A stretch of DNA of 64,000 nucleotides, taken from positions 2,027,001 to 2,091,000 of the forward strand of contig NZ_CP067134.1 of NCBI RefSeq assembly GCF_028553765.1, read 5' to 3'. The notes beneath the pieces were generated by a model. That model saw nothing but the letters and a program-made list of their open reading frames with translations, was not told the DNA's origin and made no database searches. Numbering within the stretch: the stretch's first letter is position 1; the number at the start of each line of letters is the position of its first letter. The translations under genes and the position numbers were made by a program. Positions 55,261 to 64,000 of the stretch are shown here, piece by piece. Source of the stretch: Paracoccus stylophorae. GTDB taxonomy: Bacteria; Pseudomonadota; Alphaproteobacteria; Rhodobacterales; Rhodobacteraceae.

Positions 55261-55765
55261 GCCAGGCTCCAACGGTTCCTGATTTGTTCTTTTTAAGCTC
55301 CCACCGCATCGGAGTCGAGAGGTCCGCGGTTTGCGGATCGAGGATCGGCGCGCAGTGCCAGCGCGTCTCGGCGGCGTTGCTGCCCATCCCTTCGGGGATC
55401 AGGCACAGCCCGGTCGCGCCGCCGGCCCGCGCGGCCAGTTGCAGGCGCCGCCCCTCGCGCAGATCCAACGGACGGCTGATTTCGATGACGACCAGCGCGA
55501 CGACGCCGTCCTTCAGCGCCTCTTCGGCCACGGCCAGCGCGTCGGTCTGATCCTTCGCCTGCGCCACCAGAAGCCGCGCGGGATCGAAGAAGGGCGACAG
55601 GCCGACCGGATGCAGCGCCGCGGGCTGCCACGATTCGCGGACCCAGATCAGCGCCCCCTGCGCCTGCGCGCAGGCAACGGCCGCAAATCCCGCCGCGCCG
55701 GGGCCGAACGCCTCGTGGACGCGGCCCCGGCGCAGGGGAAAGGGTATGGCTGCGGGATCGGGCAT
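55175..55765 (-). CDS. imuA: ImuA, SOS mutagenesis accessory protein
   Basis: Protein of 196 residues with the RecA/SulA-like ImuA pattern: VHEAFGPGAAGFAAVACAQA, LIWVRESW, GLSPFFDPARLLVAQA, EEALKDGVVALVVIEI and the C-terminal WELKKNKSGTVGAWHVRWSAE. It lacks the N-terminal extension of longer homologues. It is the first gene of imuA-imuB-dnaE2, all on the minus strand. No LexA-type box was seen in the 200 bases before its start, unlike imuB. Its 3' end is shared with the imuB 5' end. Confidence 0.85.
   Translation of the reverse strand: MPDPAAIPFPLRRGRVHEAFGPGAAGFAAVACAQAQGALIWVRESWQPAALHPVGLSPFFDPARLLVAQAKDQTDALAVAEEALKDGVVALVVIEISRPLDLREGRRLQLAARAGGATGLCLIPEGMGSNAAETRWHCAPILDPQTADLSTPMRWELKKNKSGTVGAWHVRWSAETHRLDVVPPSSKRPGSAGMSD
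55275..55289 (-). promoter_or_regulatory. LexA-type SOS box before imuB
   Basis: On the plus strand this reads GTTC-CTGATTT-GTTC; on the coding strand of imuB it reads GAAC-N7-GAAC. It matches the direct-repeat GTTC-N7-GTTC consensus known for alphaproteobacterial LexA. It lies inside the imuA reading frame, 15 bases before imuB ATG, with an AT-rich stretch (TTAAAAA on the coding strand) just upstream that could be a -10. LexA binding is inferred. Confidence 0.55.
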
Positions 55766-56088
55766 GGCGCGAGATTAGCGAAACCGGGCGGCAAGTTAAA
55801 TCCGGACGGGGGACGGAAAAAAGGGGGGCGTTGCCCCCCTCTTGCCTGCGGCAATTCACCCCCCAGGATATTTGATCGCCAAAGACCGACGGAGGCGGGC
55901 GGTCCGACGCAGCGTCGGCTGGAAAAGTCGCCCCCCGCGATTGCTGCCACAACGCGGGGGGCGGATGTCAGGTGCGCACCTCTTGCCGGGCCGCTGGCTG
56001 CTCCGATAGGCGCACGGGGAGGAGGAGGAAAGCCCCGCGACCTTCGCCTGACACAGGTTGCCGGGCCGCCGGGGCGGCCCGATCTTGT
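55766..56088. other. Intergenic region between nrdJ and imuA
   Basis: No gene is seen in these 323 bases. They contain the intrinsic terminator at 55818-55840, a long inverted repeat (CCCCCCGCG/CGCGGGGGG, 55932-55940 and 55954-55962), a GC hairpin (56063-56080) just after the nrdJ stop, and the sequence GGATATTTGATCGCCAAAGA (55867-55886), a possible relative of the dispersed motif at 2450 and 30489. Confidence 0.5.
55818..55840 (-). terminator. Intrinsic terminator downstream of nrdJ
   Basis: On the minus strand GGGGGGC-AAC-GCCCCCC (55840-55824) is followed by TTTTTT (55823-55818). The stem and U-tract are both good. It is about 250 bases after the nrdJ stop and 53 bases before the imuA start, so it would insulate imuABC from nrdJ transcription. 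Confidence 0.8.
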
Positions 56089-59000
56089 TCAGCTACACCC
56101 GCTTGTGCCGCCGCAGGTGTTGCACTTCATGCAGGTGCCGTTGCGGACCAGCGTATAGTTGCCGCATTCGCCGCAGGGGTCGCCCTCGTATCCCTGCATC
56201 TTCGCCTTGGTGCGGGCATCCAGCGCGGCGGTCGTCACCGACGCGACCTGAAAGCCGGCCGCGGATTCGGCCATGCCGGTGGCGACGGCGGCGGATGACG
56301 TGCCGCCCTGCAGCACCATCAGCTCCTGCGGCAGACGCTTGCGCAGATAGCCGGCGCTGCTGATCTGTTTCAGCATGGTCAGCGATTTCAGCTCGGACTG
56401 TTCGCTGACGGGCGTGACGTTGCGCCCCTCGAATTCGCCGCCGCCCATGTCGTCGAACCGGGCGCCTTCGGGTTTGACATGCGCCAGATCGGTGCGGTCC
56501 AGATAGCTGACGGCCAATTCGCGGAACACGTAATCCAGGATCGAGGTCGCGTTCTTGATGCTGTCATTGCCCTGCACCATGCCGGCCGGCTCGAACCGGG
56601 TGAAGGTGAAGGCGTCCACGAATTCCTCCAGCGGGACCCCGTATTGCAGGCCGACCGACACTGCGATGGCAAAATTGTTCATCATCGCCCGGAAGCCCGC
56701 ACCTTCCTTGTGCATGTCGATGAAGATCTCGCCCAGCTTGCCGTCGTCATATTCGCCGGTGCGCAGATAGACCTTGTGGCCGCCGACATTCGCCTTCTGG
56801 GTATAGCCCTTGCGGCGCTGCGGCAGTTTTTCGCGGTGGGACCGCACCATCTCCTTGACGATGATCTTCTCGATCACCTTCTCGGCGATGACGGCGGCCT
56901 TTTCCTGTGCGCTGCCGGTGGCCAGGATGTCCTCGGCCTCCTCGTCATCCTCGACCAGCGCCGAGGCCAGCGGCTGCGACAGTTTCGAGCCGTCGCGATA
57001 CAGCGCATTGGCCTTGATCCCCAGCGACCATGACAGCTCATAGGCGGCCAGCGTATCGGCGATGGTGGCGCTGTTGGGCATGTTGATCGTCTTGCTGATC
57101 GCGCCCGAGATGAAGGACTGCGCCGCCGCCATCATGTGGATGTGGCTGTCGACCGACAGATAGCGCCGGCCCCGCTTGCCGCAGGCATTGGCGCAGTCGA
57201 AGACCGGCAGATGTTCGTCCTTCAGGAACGGCGCGCCTTCCAGCGTCATGGTGCCGCAGACATGGTCGTTGGCGGCCTCGATCTGTGCGCGGGTAAAGCC
57301 CAGATGGCGCAGCAGGTCGAAGCCCGGATCGTTCAGCTTCGCCTGGGGGATGCCCAGCGTCGCCTTGCAGAACTCTTCGCCCAGCGTCCACTGATTGAAG
57401 ACGAAGCGGATGTCGAAGGCGGTGGCCAGCGCCGCCTCGACCTTCTCGATCTCGCGCGGGCCGAAGCCGTGGCCGGACAGCGCGGTGTGGTTGATGCCGG
57501 GGCAATTGCCAAGCGAGGCATGGCCGACCGCATAGGCGATGATTTCCTCGATCTGGGCGCTGGAATAGCCCAGCACCTCCAGCGCGGCCGGGACCGACTG
57601 GTTGATGATCTTGAAATAGCCGCCGCCGGCCAGCTTCTTGAACTTGACCAGCGCGAAATCGGGCTCGATCCCGGTGGTGTCGCAATCCATCACCAGACCG
57701 ATCGTGCCGGTCGGTGCGATTACGGTCGCCTGCGCGTTGCGGAAACCGTGCTTTTCGCCCAGGGCCAGCGCCTGATCCCACGCCTCGCGGGCGATGGCGA
57801 CCAGCCGCGCGTCGGGGCAGTTGCCGGCATCCAGTTCCACCGGCACCACGTTGACGCCGCAATAATCGCCCGTGCCATGCGCGGCGGCGCGATGGTTGCG
57901 GATCACGCGCAGCATGTGGTCGGCGTTCTTGCCATAGCCCGGAAACGCGCCCAGCTCTGCCGCCATCTCGGCCGAGGTCGAATAGGCGACGCCGGTCATG
58001 ATCGCGCTCAGCGCCCCGCACAGCGCCCGGCCCCGGTCGCTGTCATAGCCAAGGCCCATATTCATCAGCAGCCCGCCGATATTGGCATAGCCAAGGCCCA
58101 GCGTGCGGAAGTCATAGGACCGCTGCGCGATCTCCTTGCTGGGGAACTGCGCCATCAGCACGCTGATTTCCAACGTGACGGTCCACAGCCGCGTGGCGTG
58201 GACATAGGCGTCGGCGTCGAATTTGCCGCCGGTCCAGAATTTCAGCAGGTTCATCGACGCCAGGTTGCAGGCGGTGTCGTCGAGGAACATGTATTCGCTG
58301 CACGGATTGCTGCCCCGGATCGGCCCGTCGGCCGGGCAGGTGTGCCAGGCGTTCACCGTGTCGTGGAACTGGATGCCGGGATCGGCGCAGGCCCAGGCGG
58401 CGTGGCCGACCTGTTCCCACAATTCGCGCGCGCTGACGGTCTTCGCTACCTTGCCATCGGTGCGGCGCAGCAATTCCCACGGCTTGTCCTCGCGCACGGC
58501 GGTCAGGAACGCATCCGTCACCCGCACCGAGTTGTTCGAGTTCTGGCCCGACACGCTGACATAGGCCTCGCTGTCCCAATCGGTGTCGTAGGTCGGAAAC
58601 TCGATGCTGTCGAAACCCTGTCGGGCATATTGCAGCACGCGGTTGATATAGGTTTCGGGGATCATCGCGCGCTTGGCCGCCCGGATCGCCGTTTTCAGAC
58701 CGTCATTGCGGGCCGGGTCGGTCGCGTCCGCGATGCTGCCGTCCCAGGCGCCGATGGCCGCGAAGATGTCATTCAGCCGCGCCTCGTGCGCCTTCGATCC
58801 GGCCACCAGGCTGGCGACCTTCTGTTCCTCGATCACCTTCCAGTTGATGAACTGCTCGATATCGGGATGATCCATGTCGCAGATCACCATCTTCGCCGCG
58901 CGGCGCGTGGTGCCGCCCGACTTGATCGCGCCGGCCGCGCGGTCGCCGATCTTCAGGAACCCCATCAGCCCGCTGGACTTGCCGCCGCCCGACAGGCTTT

Positions 59001-59727
59001 CGCCCTCGCCGCGCAGGGACGAGAAATTGGTGCCGGTGCCCGAGCCGTATTTGAACAGACGCGCCTCGCGAACCCACAGATCCATGATGCCGCCCTCGTT
59101 CACCAGATCGTCGCTGACCGACTGGATGAAGCAGGCATGGGGCTGGGGATGTTCATAGGCGCTGTCGGACTTGACCAGCTTGCCGGTCTTGTAGTCGACA
59201 TAAAAATGCCCCTGCGACGGCCCGTCGATGCCATAGGCCCAGTGCAGGCCGGTATTGAACCATTGCGGGCTGTTCGGCGCGGCCATCTGCCGGGCCAGCA
59301 TGTGCCGCATCTCGTCGTAATAGGCGCGGGCGTCTTCTTCTTTGGAAAAATACCCGCCTTTCCAGCCCCAATAGGCCCAGGCCCCGGCCAGCCGGTCGAA
59401 CACCTGCCTTGCGCTGGTCTCGCCCACGTAACGCCGGTCCTCGGGCAGGTCGGCCAGCGCGTCCGTGTCGGCCACGCTGCGCCACAGGAATTCGGGCACG
59501 CCCTTTTCCTTCACCCGCTTCAGGGCCGCCGGAACGCCGGCCTTGCGGAAATATTTCTGGGCGATGACGTCGCTGGCGACCTGGCTCCAGCCCTGGGGGA
59601 TCTCGACATGCTCGTTGCGGAACACGATCTTGCCGTCGGGATTGCGGATCTCGCTGACCGTCGTGGTGAAGGCGATGTCGCCATAGGCTCCGCCTTCCGT
59701 GGTGGTGAAACGCCGTTCGATCTTCAT
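56089..59727 (-). CDS. nrdJ: B12-dependent class II ribonucleotide reductase
   Basis: Adenosylcobalamin-dependent reductase of 1212 residues converting ribonucleotides to deoxyribonucleotides without oxygen. The conserved [16 protein letters not shown] carries the catalytic Asn-Cys-Glu triad (about residue 476); [15 protein letters not shown] and [20 protein letters not shown] are also present. The C-terminus ends in a cysteine-rich CGECGNYTL with [14 protein letters not shown], the redox-active or zinc-type tail of this subclass. ATG 59727 has GAGGGG upstream. Two NrdR-like boxes lie about 170-210 bases upstream. No cobalamin riboswitch is apparent. Confidence 0.97.
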   Translation of the reverse strand: MKIERRFTTTEGGAYGDIAFTTTVSEIRNPDGKIVFRNEHVEIPQGWSQVASDVIAQKYFRKAGVPAALKRVKEKGVPEFLWRSVADTDALADLPEDRRYVGETSARQVFDRLAGAWAYWGWKGGYFSKEEDARAYYDEMRHMLARQMAAPNSPQWFNTGLHWAYGIDGPSQGHFYVDYKTGKLVKSDSAYEHPQPHACFIQSVSDDLVNEGGIMDLWVREARLFKYGSGTGTNFSSLRGEGESLSGGGKSSGLMGFLKIGDRAAGAIKSGGTTRRAAKMVICDMDHPDIEQFINWKVIEEQKVASLVAGSKAHEARLNDIFAAIGAWDGSIADATDPARNDGLKTAIRAAKRAMIPETYINRVLQYARQGFDSIEFPTYDTDWDSEAYVSVSGQNSNNSVRVTDAFLTAVREDKPWELLRRTDGKVAKTVSARELWEQVGHAAWACADPGIQFHDTVNAWHTCPADGPIRGSNPCSEYMFLDDTACNLASMNLLKFWTGGKFDADAYVHATRLWTVTLEISVLMAQFPSKEIAQRSYDFRTLGLGYANIGGLLMNMGLGYDSDRGRALCGALSAIMTGVAYSTSAEMAAELGAFPGYGKNADHMLRVIRNHRAAAHGTGDYCGVNVVPVELDAGNCPDARLVAIAREAWDQALALGEKHGFRNAQATVIAPTGTIGLVMDCDTTGIEPDFALVKFKKLAGGGYFKIINQSVPAALEVLGYSSAQIEEIIAYAVGHASLGNCPGINHTALSGHGFGPREIEKVEAALATAFDIRFVFNQWTLGEEFCKATLGIPQAKLNDPGFDLLRHLGFTRAQIEAANDHVCGTMTLEGAPFLKDEHLPVFDCANACGKRGRRYLSVDSHIHMMAAAQSFISGAISKTINMPNSATIADTLAAYELSWSLGIKANALYRDGSKLSQPLASALVEDDEEAEDILATGSAQEKAAVIAEKVIEKIIVKEMVRSHREKLPQRRKGYTQKANVGGHKVYLRTGEYDDGKLGEIFIDMHKEGAGFRAMMNNFAIAVSVGLQYGVPLEEFVDAFTFTRFEPAGMVQGNDSIKNATSILDYVFRELAVSYLDRTDLAHVKPEGARFDDMGGGEFEGRNVTPVSEQSELKSLTMLKQISSAGYLRKRLPQELMVLQGGTSSAAVATGMAESAAGFQVASVTTAALDARTKAKMQGYEGDPCGECGNYTLVRNGTCMKCNTCGGTSGCS

Positions 59728-59892
59728 GCCTGCCCCTCAAGCTTGTCTGGTCTGTCCCTCGTTCCCGATCGTCCGCATGCACATCGCCGCCCCCACCCCC
59801 GCACGACGCGGCGAGGGGCGGCAGGCGGCGGACCGCCTGTCAGCTTTCGATCAGGACGCGGCCGGAGAGTTCTGATCCGAGGCTAGTGGGTG

Positions 59893-59939
59893 CCACCAGA
59901 TATTGTGTCGCCCGTGCCGCAAGACACAACCTGACCGCT
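59893..59939. promoter_or_regulatory. Candidate NrdR-box pair
   Basis: Site 1 on the minus strand is ACACAATATCTGGTGG (59893-59908), matching the NrdR consensus acaCwAtATaTwGtgt at 13 of 16 positions. Site 2 is the weaker half-conserved ACACAACCTGACCGCT (59924-59939). Their starts are exactly 31 bases apart, three helical turns, as typical of NrdR box pairs. They lie upstream of nrdJ, where NrdR would repress reductase genes. NrdR itself is not in the window. Confidence 0.5.
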
Positions 59940-60116
59940 TTCCAACGCGCTTTCAACAGATTTTTTACATGTTGGGGCGGGTGTTTTTGGTTGACAGGCA
60001 CGGAAGGCGCGGGTGCCAGATTCGCCCACAGGGCGGGGCAAACGCCGCCGCCCAGACGGCGGCACGACCGACAATCGGTCTTTCAAAACAGGGCGTTGCC
60101 ACATCTTGTTCAACAG

Positions 60117-60148
60117 TTATCCACAGGCTTATCCCGCACTCATCCGCA
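60117..60148 (+). promoter_or_regulatory. DnaA-box cluster upstream of nrdJ
   Basis: TTATCCACA (60117-60125) is a perfect consensus DnaA box. TTATCCCGC (60129-60137) and TCATCCGCA (60140-60148) resemble it in the same orientation at intervals of 12 and 11 bases. The cluster lies about 390 bases before nrdJ. DnaA control of reductase genes is known in other bacteria; here it is inferred. Confidence 0.45.
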
Positions 60149-60168
60149 GGTTGCGCACAGCGCGCACA

Positions 60169-60717
60169 TCAATGCGCGGGCAGGACGATTCCCGCATCGG
60201 TCACGATCAGGTCCAGCGGCTGGTCGAACTCTTCTGTCGGAACCTGCGGCAGTTCCTGCGACGCGAAGGCCAGCCCGATGGCGACCACCGGGCCCGCCGC
60301 ACGCAGGATTTGCAGGGTCCGGTCGTAATATCCGCCGCCATAGCCGATGCGGTTGCCCGCCCGGTCGAAGGCGGCAAGCGGCACGATCAGCACCTCGGGC
60401 GTCAGGACGGGGGCTGATTCGGGCGGATGCCAGGTGCCGAACGGTCCGGGGTCCAGCGGCCCGCCGCGCCAGGCGCGGAAGATCAGCGGCACCGCCCGCC
60501 CGGTCACGACCGGCAGGCACAGCGGGCCGTCATGGGCCTGCATGGCGGGCAGCGGATCGGCCTCGCCCCGCATCGGCCGGTATCCCGACAGCACCCGGCC
60601 CCGGTGCGGGGCCAGCGCCTGCGTCAGGTGCCCGGTGATGCCGGCCGGATCGCCGCCGTGGCGCAGCCGCGCGGCCAGCGCCTCGGCCCGCAGCGCGGCC
60701 TTTTGCGCCGCACTCAC
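60169..60717 (-). CDS. 5-formyltetrahydrofolate cyclo-ligase
   Basis: Enzyme of 182 residues that converts 5-formyl-THF to 5,10-methenyl-THF with ATP. Family motifs are LSGYRPMRGEADPLPAM, LIVPLAAFDRAGNRIGYGGG and YYDRTLQIL, the usual signature near the C-terminal half. The GTG start at 60717 (SAAQKAALRAEALAARL follows) overlaps the mgtE stop (GTGA), so it is translationally coupled to mgtE. Confidence 0.92.
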   Translation of the reverse strand: MSAAQKAALRAEALAARLRHGGDPAGITGHLTQALAPHRGRVLSGYRPMRGEADPLPAMQAHDGPLCLPVVTGRAVPLIFRAWRGGPLDPGPFGTWHPPESAPVLTPEVLIVPLAAFDRAGNRIGYGGGYYDRTLQILRAAGPVVAIGLAFASQELPQVPTEEFDQPLDLIVTDAGIVLPAH

Positions 60718-62126
60718 AGCAGCACGGTCGAGGCCAGCCCCAGAAAGGCGAAGAACCCGACCACATCGGTCACGGTCGTCACGAACGTCCCCGATGCCAG
60801 CGCCGGGTCCGCCCCCAGCCTCTCCAGCGCCAGCGGCACCAGAATCCCCGCGACCGCCGCCACGAACAGGTTGATGATCATCGCCATCGCGATCACCATG
60901 CCCAGCAGCGGGTCGTGGAACCACGCATAGGTCACAAGCCCCATGATCGTGGCAAAGATCAGCCCGTTCAGCAGCCCCACCGTCGCCTCGCGCCGCACGA
61001 CCCGCCAGGTGTTGCTGGCGGTCAAGCTTTTGGTGGCCAGCCCGCGCACCGCCACGGTCAGGGTCTGCGTGCCGGCATTGCCGCCCATCGAGGCCACGAT
61101 GGGCATCAGCACGGCCAGCGCCACAAGCCGCACGATCGCGCCCTCGAACTGCGCGATGACCGAGGCGGCGAACAGCGCCGTGACGATATTCGTGGCCAGC
61201 CACGGCACCCGCTGGCGCGAGGTTTTCCAGACCGTGTCCGACAGGCTGGATTCGTCGCCCACACCGGCAAGGCGCAGGATATCTTCCTGATGTTCCTCGT
61301 CCATGACCGCCATCGCATCGTCGATGGTGATCACGCCCACCAGCCGGTCGTCGGCATCGACCACGGGGGCCGAAATCAGGTGATACTGGTTGAACGCATA
61401 GGCGACATCGCCCTCTTCGGCATAGGCGCTGACGGGGCGAAAGCTGGCTTCGGTGATCTGGCCCAGCGGGGTGCCGCGCGGCGATGACAGCAGCCGCCCC
61501 AGCGCGACATAGCCGACCGGATGGCGGCGCGGATCGACCAGGATGATGTGATAGAACTGTTCGGGCAGCCATTCCTCGGCGCGCAGGAAATCGATGGTCT
61601 CGCCCACGGTCCAGTGGGCGGGGGCGGTGACCACCTCGGACTGCATCAGCCGGCCGGCCGAGTATTCGGGATAGGCCAGCGATTGCTGGACCGCGGCCCG
61701 GTCGGAATCGTCCAGCGCGGCCAGGATCTCGGCGCGCTCGGGCTCGTCCATGTCCTCGATCAGGTCGACCAGATCGTCGCTGTCCATCTCGCGGACGGCC
61801 TCGGTCAGCACGTGCCGGGGCAGCTGCTCCAGCACCTCGTCGCGGATGCCCTCGTCGATCTCGGACAGGATCTCGCCGTCGATCTCGCCGGAATACAGCC
61901 GCAGAAAGGTGCGGCGCTCGCCCGTATCCAGCCGTTCGATCAGGTCGGCGATGTCGGCTGCGTGCATCGGTTCCAGCAGCGTGTTCAGCCGTTCGCCGTC
62001 TTCGGCGTCGATGGCGTCGTCGATCTGTTCCAGCAATTCCCGGCGCGGCAGGAAATCGTCCTCGTCCGGGTCGGACGGCCTGTCGATCGTCTGATCCCTG
62101 GGGTCGGGGCGTTCCTCGTCGGTCAT
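60714..62126 (-). CDS. mgtE: Magnesium transporter MgtE
   Basis: Magnesium channel of 470 residues. An acidic N-terminal superhelical domain (about residues 35-150) with ADIADLIERLDTGERRTFLR is followed by two CBS domains (HWTVGETIDFLR and PVSAYAEEGDVAYAFNQYHL regions) and five transmembrane helices. The pore region includes PIVASMGGNAGTQTLTVAVR. ATG 62126 (MTDEERPDPRDQ) gives a typical acidic start. It overlaps the downstream cyclo-ligase gene. Confidence 0.95.
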   Translation of the reverse strand: MTDEERPDPRDQTIDRPSDPDEDDFLPRRELLEQIDDAIDAEDGERLNTLLEPMHAADIADLIERLDTGERRTFLRLYSGEIDGEILSEIDEGIRDEVLEQLPRHVLTEAVREMDSDDLVDLIEDMDEPERAEILAALDDSDRAAVQQSLAYPEYSAGRLMQSEVVTAPAHWTVGETIDFLRAEEWLPEQFYHIILVDPRRHPVGYVALGRLLSSPRGTPLGQITEASFRPVSAYAEEGDVAYAFNQYHLISAPVVDADDRLVGVITIDDAMAVMDEEHQEDILRLAGVGDESSLSDTVWKTSRQRVPWLATNIVTALFAASVIAQFEGAIVRLVALAVLMPIVASMGGNAGTQTLTVAVRGLATKSLTASNTWRVVRREATVGLLNGLIFATIMGLVTYAWFHDPLLGMVIAMAMIINLFVAAVAGILVPLALERLGADPALASGTFVTTVTDVVGFFAFLGLASTVLL

Positions 62127-62179
62127 GCGGCCTCTCCTGCGTTGCGCGTCCCGTGTCTCGCCCGGTGCTGCCGGGCCGG

Positions 62180-62965
62180 TCAACCGTTCAGATATGCCAG
62201 CGCCTCGCGGTGCAGGCTGGCGGTCGCGGCGGCGATGACCTGCCCGCCCTGCGCCGCCGGCCCGCCCTGCCAGTCGGTGACGATGCCGCCGGCCGCCTCG
62301 ACCACCGCCAGAGGGCCTGCGATGTCATAGGGCTGCAACCCGGCCTCGATCACCAGATCGACATGACCCAGCGCCAGCAGCGCATAGGCATAGCAGTCCA
62401 GCCCGTATCGCGTCAGCCGCACCCGGTCCGCCACCCGGCGAAAGGCGTTCGCCTCGGCCGGGGTGCCGATCTCGGGAAAGGTCGTCATCAGCGTCGCATC
62501 GGCCAGCAGGGCATCGCGCCGCACCGCCAGCCGCCTGCGTCCGCCGGGGCCGGTCAGCTGCGCCCGACCCAGCCCGCCTTCGAACCGTTCGCGCGTATAG
62601 GGCTGGTCGATCAGGCCATAGCGGATGCCGTGCCCGTCGCCCAGACCGATCAGCACGCCCCAGCTGGGCGCGCCGCACAGAAAGGCGCGCGTGCCGTCGA
62701 TCGGGTCCAGAATCCAGGTCAGCCCGCTGTCGCCGTCCGACAGGCCGAATTCCTCGCCCAGGATCGCGTCCTGCGGCCGACGCCGCGCCAGCACCGCGCG
62801 CATGGCGGTTTCGCCGGCGCGGTCGGCCTCGGTCACCGGGTCGAAGCCTGCGGCGCGCTTGTTGTCGGCGATCAGATCGGCGTTGCGAAACAGGGGCAGG
62901 ATGGCCGCACGCGCCGCGTCCGCCATCTCATGCGCGGTCTCGATGATCTGCTGTGCGTCGCGCAT
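62180..62965 (-). CDS. hisN: Inositol monophosphatase family, likely histidinol-phosphatase
   Basis: Mg-dependent phosphatase of 261 residues. The metal motifs are ILGEEFGL, WILDPIDGTRAFLCG and the late LQPYDIAGPLAVVEAAGG. The GEEFG variant and the overall pattern match HisN-type histidinol-phosphatases in alphaproteobacteria, but inositol monophosphatase activity cannot be excluded. The start at 62965 fits the family. The other histidine genes in this window lie 43 kb away. It precedes mgtE by 53 bases on the same strand. Confidence 0.8.
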   Translation of the reverse strand: MRDAQQIIETAHEMADAARAAILPLFRNADLIADNKRAAGFDPVTEADRAGETAMRAVLARRRPQDAILGEEFGLSDGDSGLTWILDPIDGTRAFLCGAPSWGVLIGLGDGHGIRYGLIDQPYTRERFEGGLGRAQLTGPGGRRRLAVRRDALLADATLMTTFPEIGTPAEANAFRRVADRVRLTRYGLDCYAYALLALGHVDLVIEAGLQPYDIAGPLAVVEAAGGIVTDWQGGPAAQGGQVIAAATASLHREALAYLNG

Positions 62966-63234
62966 GTCGTCCCCGGCCGTGGCAAGTTTTCCTGCCGACA
63001 GGTCTAGCGGTAACGGACCCTGCCCGCCAGTGCGCGCACCGGGTCGCGGCCGGGAAAACCCGCGCGGACCCGAACGCCGTCGGGGCAGGACAGACGCAGC
63101 GCGACGATGTTGCCGGGCGCAAACGATGTGGAAACGGAACACCCGACCGGCAGCGCGGGGCGGATCGCCGCCAAGGCTGGCCGGCGGGTGCGGGCGGTCC
63201 GGCCAGACGCCTAGTCGGCCGAACCGCGGTGCTT

Positions 63235-63594
63235 TCAGGCGGCGTCCGACAGGACCCGCGCCAGTTCGAAGATCTGCCGGCGCTGCGGGGCGGGCATCGC
63301 GTAATAGGCGCGCACCAGTTGCAGCGCCTCCTTGTCGGCCAGGATATCGCCCTCGACCGCGTCGACCGCATCGCCCTCTTGCAGCCCGTCGAAGAAAAAG
63401 CTGACCGGCACATCGACCGCCCGCGCGATGTCCCACAGCCGCGAGGCCGACACCCGGTTCATTCCCGTTTCGTATTTCTGAATCTGCTGAAACTTGATTC
63501 CGACCTTGTCGGCCAGTTGTTGTTGGGTCATTCCGATCATCCAGCGACGATGGCGGATACGCTTACCAACATGAACATCTACACTATGCTTCAT
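63235..63594 (-). CDS. XRE-family transcriptional regulator
   Basis: Small regulator of 119 residues. The N-terminal helix-turn-helix is MTQQQLADKVGIKFQQIQKYETGMNRVSAS (split between recognition helices at residues about 22-50), followed by RLWDIARAVDVPVSFFFDGL and a C-terminal helical part. The pattern is the widespread alphaproteobacterial XRE family that includes PraR of rhizobia. ATG 63594 has AGGA seven bases upstream. It is divergent from the quinone oxidoreductase gene, which it may regulate. Confidence 0.88.
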   Translation of the reverse strand: MKHSVDVHVGKRIRHRRWMIGMTQQQLADKVGIKFQQIQKYETGMNRVSASRLWDIARAVDVPVSFFFDGLQEGDAVDAVEGDILADKEALQLVRAYYAMPAPQRRQIFELARVLSDAA

Positions 63595-63773
63595 CGCCCA
63601 TCCTCATGCAATCTCAAGAGGCAATAGCCGAATCCGCCTCAATTATCGAGTGTCAACATGGTAAACAGGGCGCTTCCTGACCAAAAAGACAGGTCTGGCA
63701 TTGCGCGTTGTGCAGGTTTCGGGGACAACGCCCAAACGAATGAACTCACTGTCTTATTTTTTCGGAGACTGCG

Positions 63774-64000
63774 ATGTCCGACGCCATCCGAATCGCCCGT
63801 GTCGAGGTTTTGGGACAGGACCCGGTCCTGCGCACCGCGCCCCCGCCCCGGCCTGCCCCCGATCGGGTGCTGGTCCGGATGCGCGCCGCGGCGCTGAATT
63901 TCGCCGATCTGCTGAAGGCCAGGGGACAGTATCAGGAACCGGCCGACCCGCCCTTCGTCCCCGGGCTGGAAGGCGCGGGCGAGGTCGTGGCGGCGCCGCC
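63774..64000 (+). CDS. Zinc-free quinone oxidoreductase, partial (5' end)
   Basis: First 75 codons of an MDR-family NADPH:quinone oxidoreductase running off the window end. It begins MSDAIRIARVEVLG and contains VRMRAAALNFADLLKARGQY and PFVPGLEGAGEVV, the substrate-domain pattern of this family. ATG 63774 has CGGAG six bases upstream. The cofactor domain is beyond the end, so full-length integrity cannot be judged. Confidence 0.85.
   Translation, partial: MSDAIRIARVEVLGQDPVLRTAPPPRPAPDRVLVRMRAAALNFADLLKARGQYQEPADPPFVPGLEGAGEVVAAP

Larger units (their letters stand above)
59728..60168. other. nrdJ upstream control region
   Basis: No convincing gene is seen in these 441 bases; a minus-strand frame at 59883-60113 has no homology and unlikely composition. 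The region contains two NrdR-like boxes (59893-59939), a T-rich stretch (59961-59966), and a cluster of DnaA-box-like sequences next to the end of the cyclo-ligase gene (60117-60148). Confidence 0.55.

Noticed and set aside
55766-55960. LexA box directly upstream of imuA
   Set aside because: No GTTC or GAAC pair at N7 spacing occurs in this stretch; the only match is further downstream, inside imuA.
59728-59890. Cobalamin riboswitch before nrdJ
   Set aside because: I looked for the B12-box core and its flanking stems and saw none; a covariance-model search would be decisive.
59883-60113. Possible 76-residue minus-strand protein in the nrdJ upstream region
   Set aside because: Composition and lack of a ribosome-binding site do not support a gene, and it covers the NrdR-like sites.
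62966-63234. tRNA or small RNA between hisN and the XRE gene
   Set aside because: No cloverleaf, T-loop GTTCRA pattern or terminator was found; I see nothing definable in these 269 bases.

Overview
The window is G+C-rich bacterial chromosome. Gene content points to an alphaproteobacterium of the Rhodobacteraceae, most likely Paracoccus or a close relative. Indicators are the eukaryote-like complex I subunit NDUFA12, a B12-dependent ribonucleotide reductase (nrdJ), the imuA-imuB-dnaE2 mutagenesis cassette, an NAD-type molybdenum formate dehydrogenase (fdsGBACD), the betI/choXWV choline module and the rpsA-ihfB-lapA-trpF-trpB order. I saw no rRNA, tRNA, CRISPR array, prophage, insertion sequence or integrase. 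Coding density is high, many genes overlap by 1-4 bases, and the region reads as core chromosome.

Layout. 0-8.5 kb: prfB, an MgtC-like membrane protein, a lipoprotein, cell-wall genes (mrcA, amiC), an aminotransferase and a DsbA/ScsC-like thioredoxin. 8.5-15.1 kb: choline uptake and oxidation to glycine betaine (betA, betB, betI facing choX, choW, choV) around a shared control region with a palindrome. 15.3-19.3 kb: an isolated sqdB-like gene and histidine genes hisA, hisF and hisE, with a small repeat protein encoded antisense between hisA and hisF. 19.4-28.2 kb: accB-accC-aat, the NDUFA12-mlaD-DUF2155 operon, clpP, clpX, then pth leading a run of DUF genes. 28.3-34 kb: a secreted protein with an Asp/Gly/Ser-rich tail, trpB, trpF, lapA, ihfB and rpsA. 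34.2-45.5 kb: molybdate transporter modABC, a phosphoesterase, a lipid-kinase-like gene and the complete formate dehydrogenase operon with a LysR regulator. 45.6-50.2 kb: an RND efflux pump. 50.4-55.8 kb: dnaE2, imuB and imuA (SOS mutagenesis). 56-64 kb: nrdJ, a 5-formyl-THF cyclo-ligase, mgtE, a hisN-like phosphatase, an XRE regulator and the start of a quinone oxidoreductase.

How the genes work together. ChoXWV imports choline, BetA and BetB oxidise it to betaine, and BetI probably senses choline. ModABC supplies molybdate, which is needed for the molybdopterin cofactor of the formate dehydrogenase encoded 2-10 kb away. FdhD (FdsC) and FdsD mature that enzyme. ImuA, ImuB and DnaE2 act together in translesion synthesis.

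I found no obviously new multi-gene system. The items most worth checking are: an SOS (LexA-type) box inside imuA directly before imuB; a pair of NrdR-like boxes and a cluster of DnaA-box-like sites before nrdJ; the antisense repeat protein within the his genes; two exported proteins with long low-complexity tails; and a short dispersed intergenic motif (GGTATTTGGACAA).
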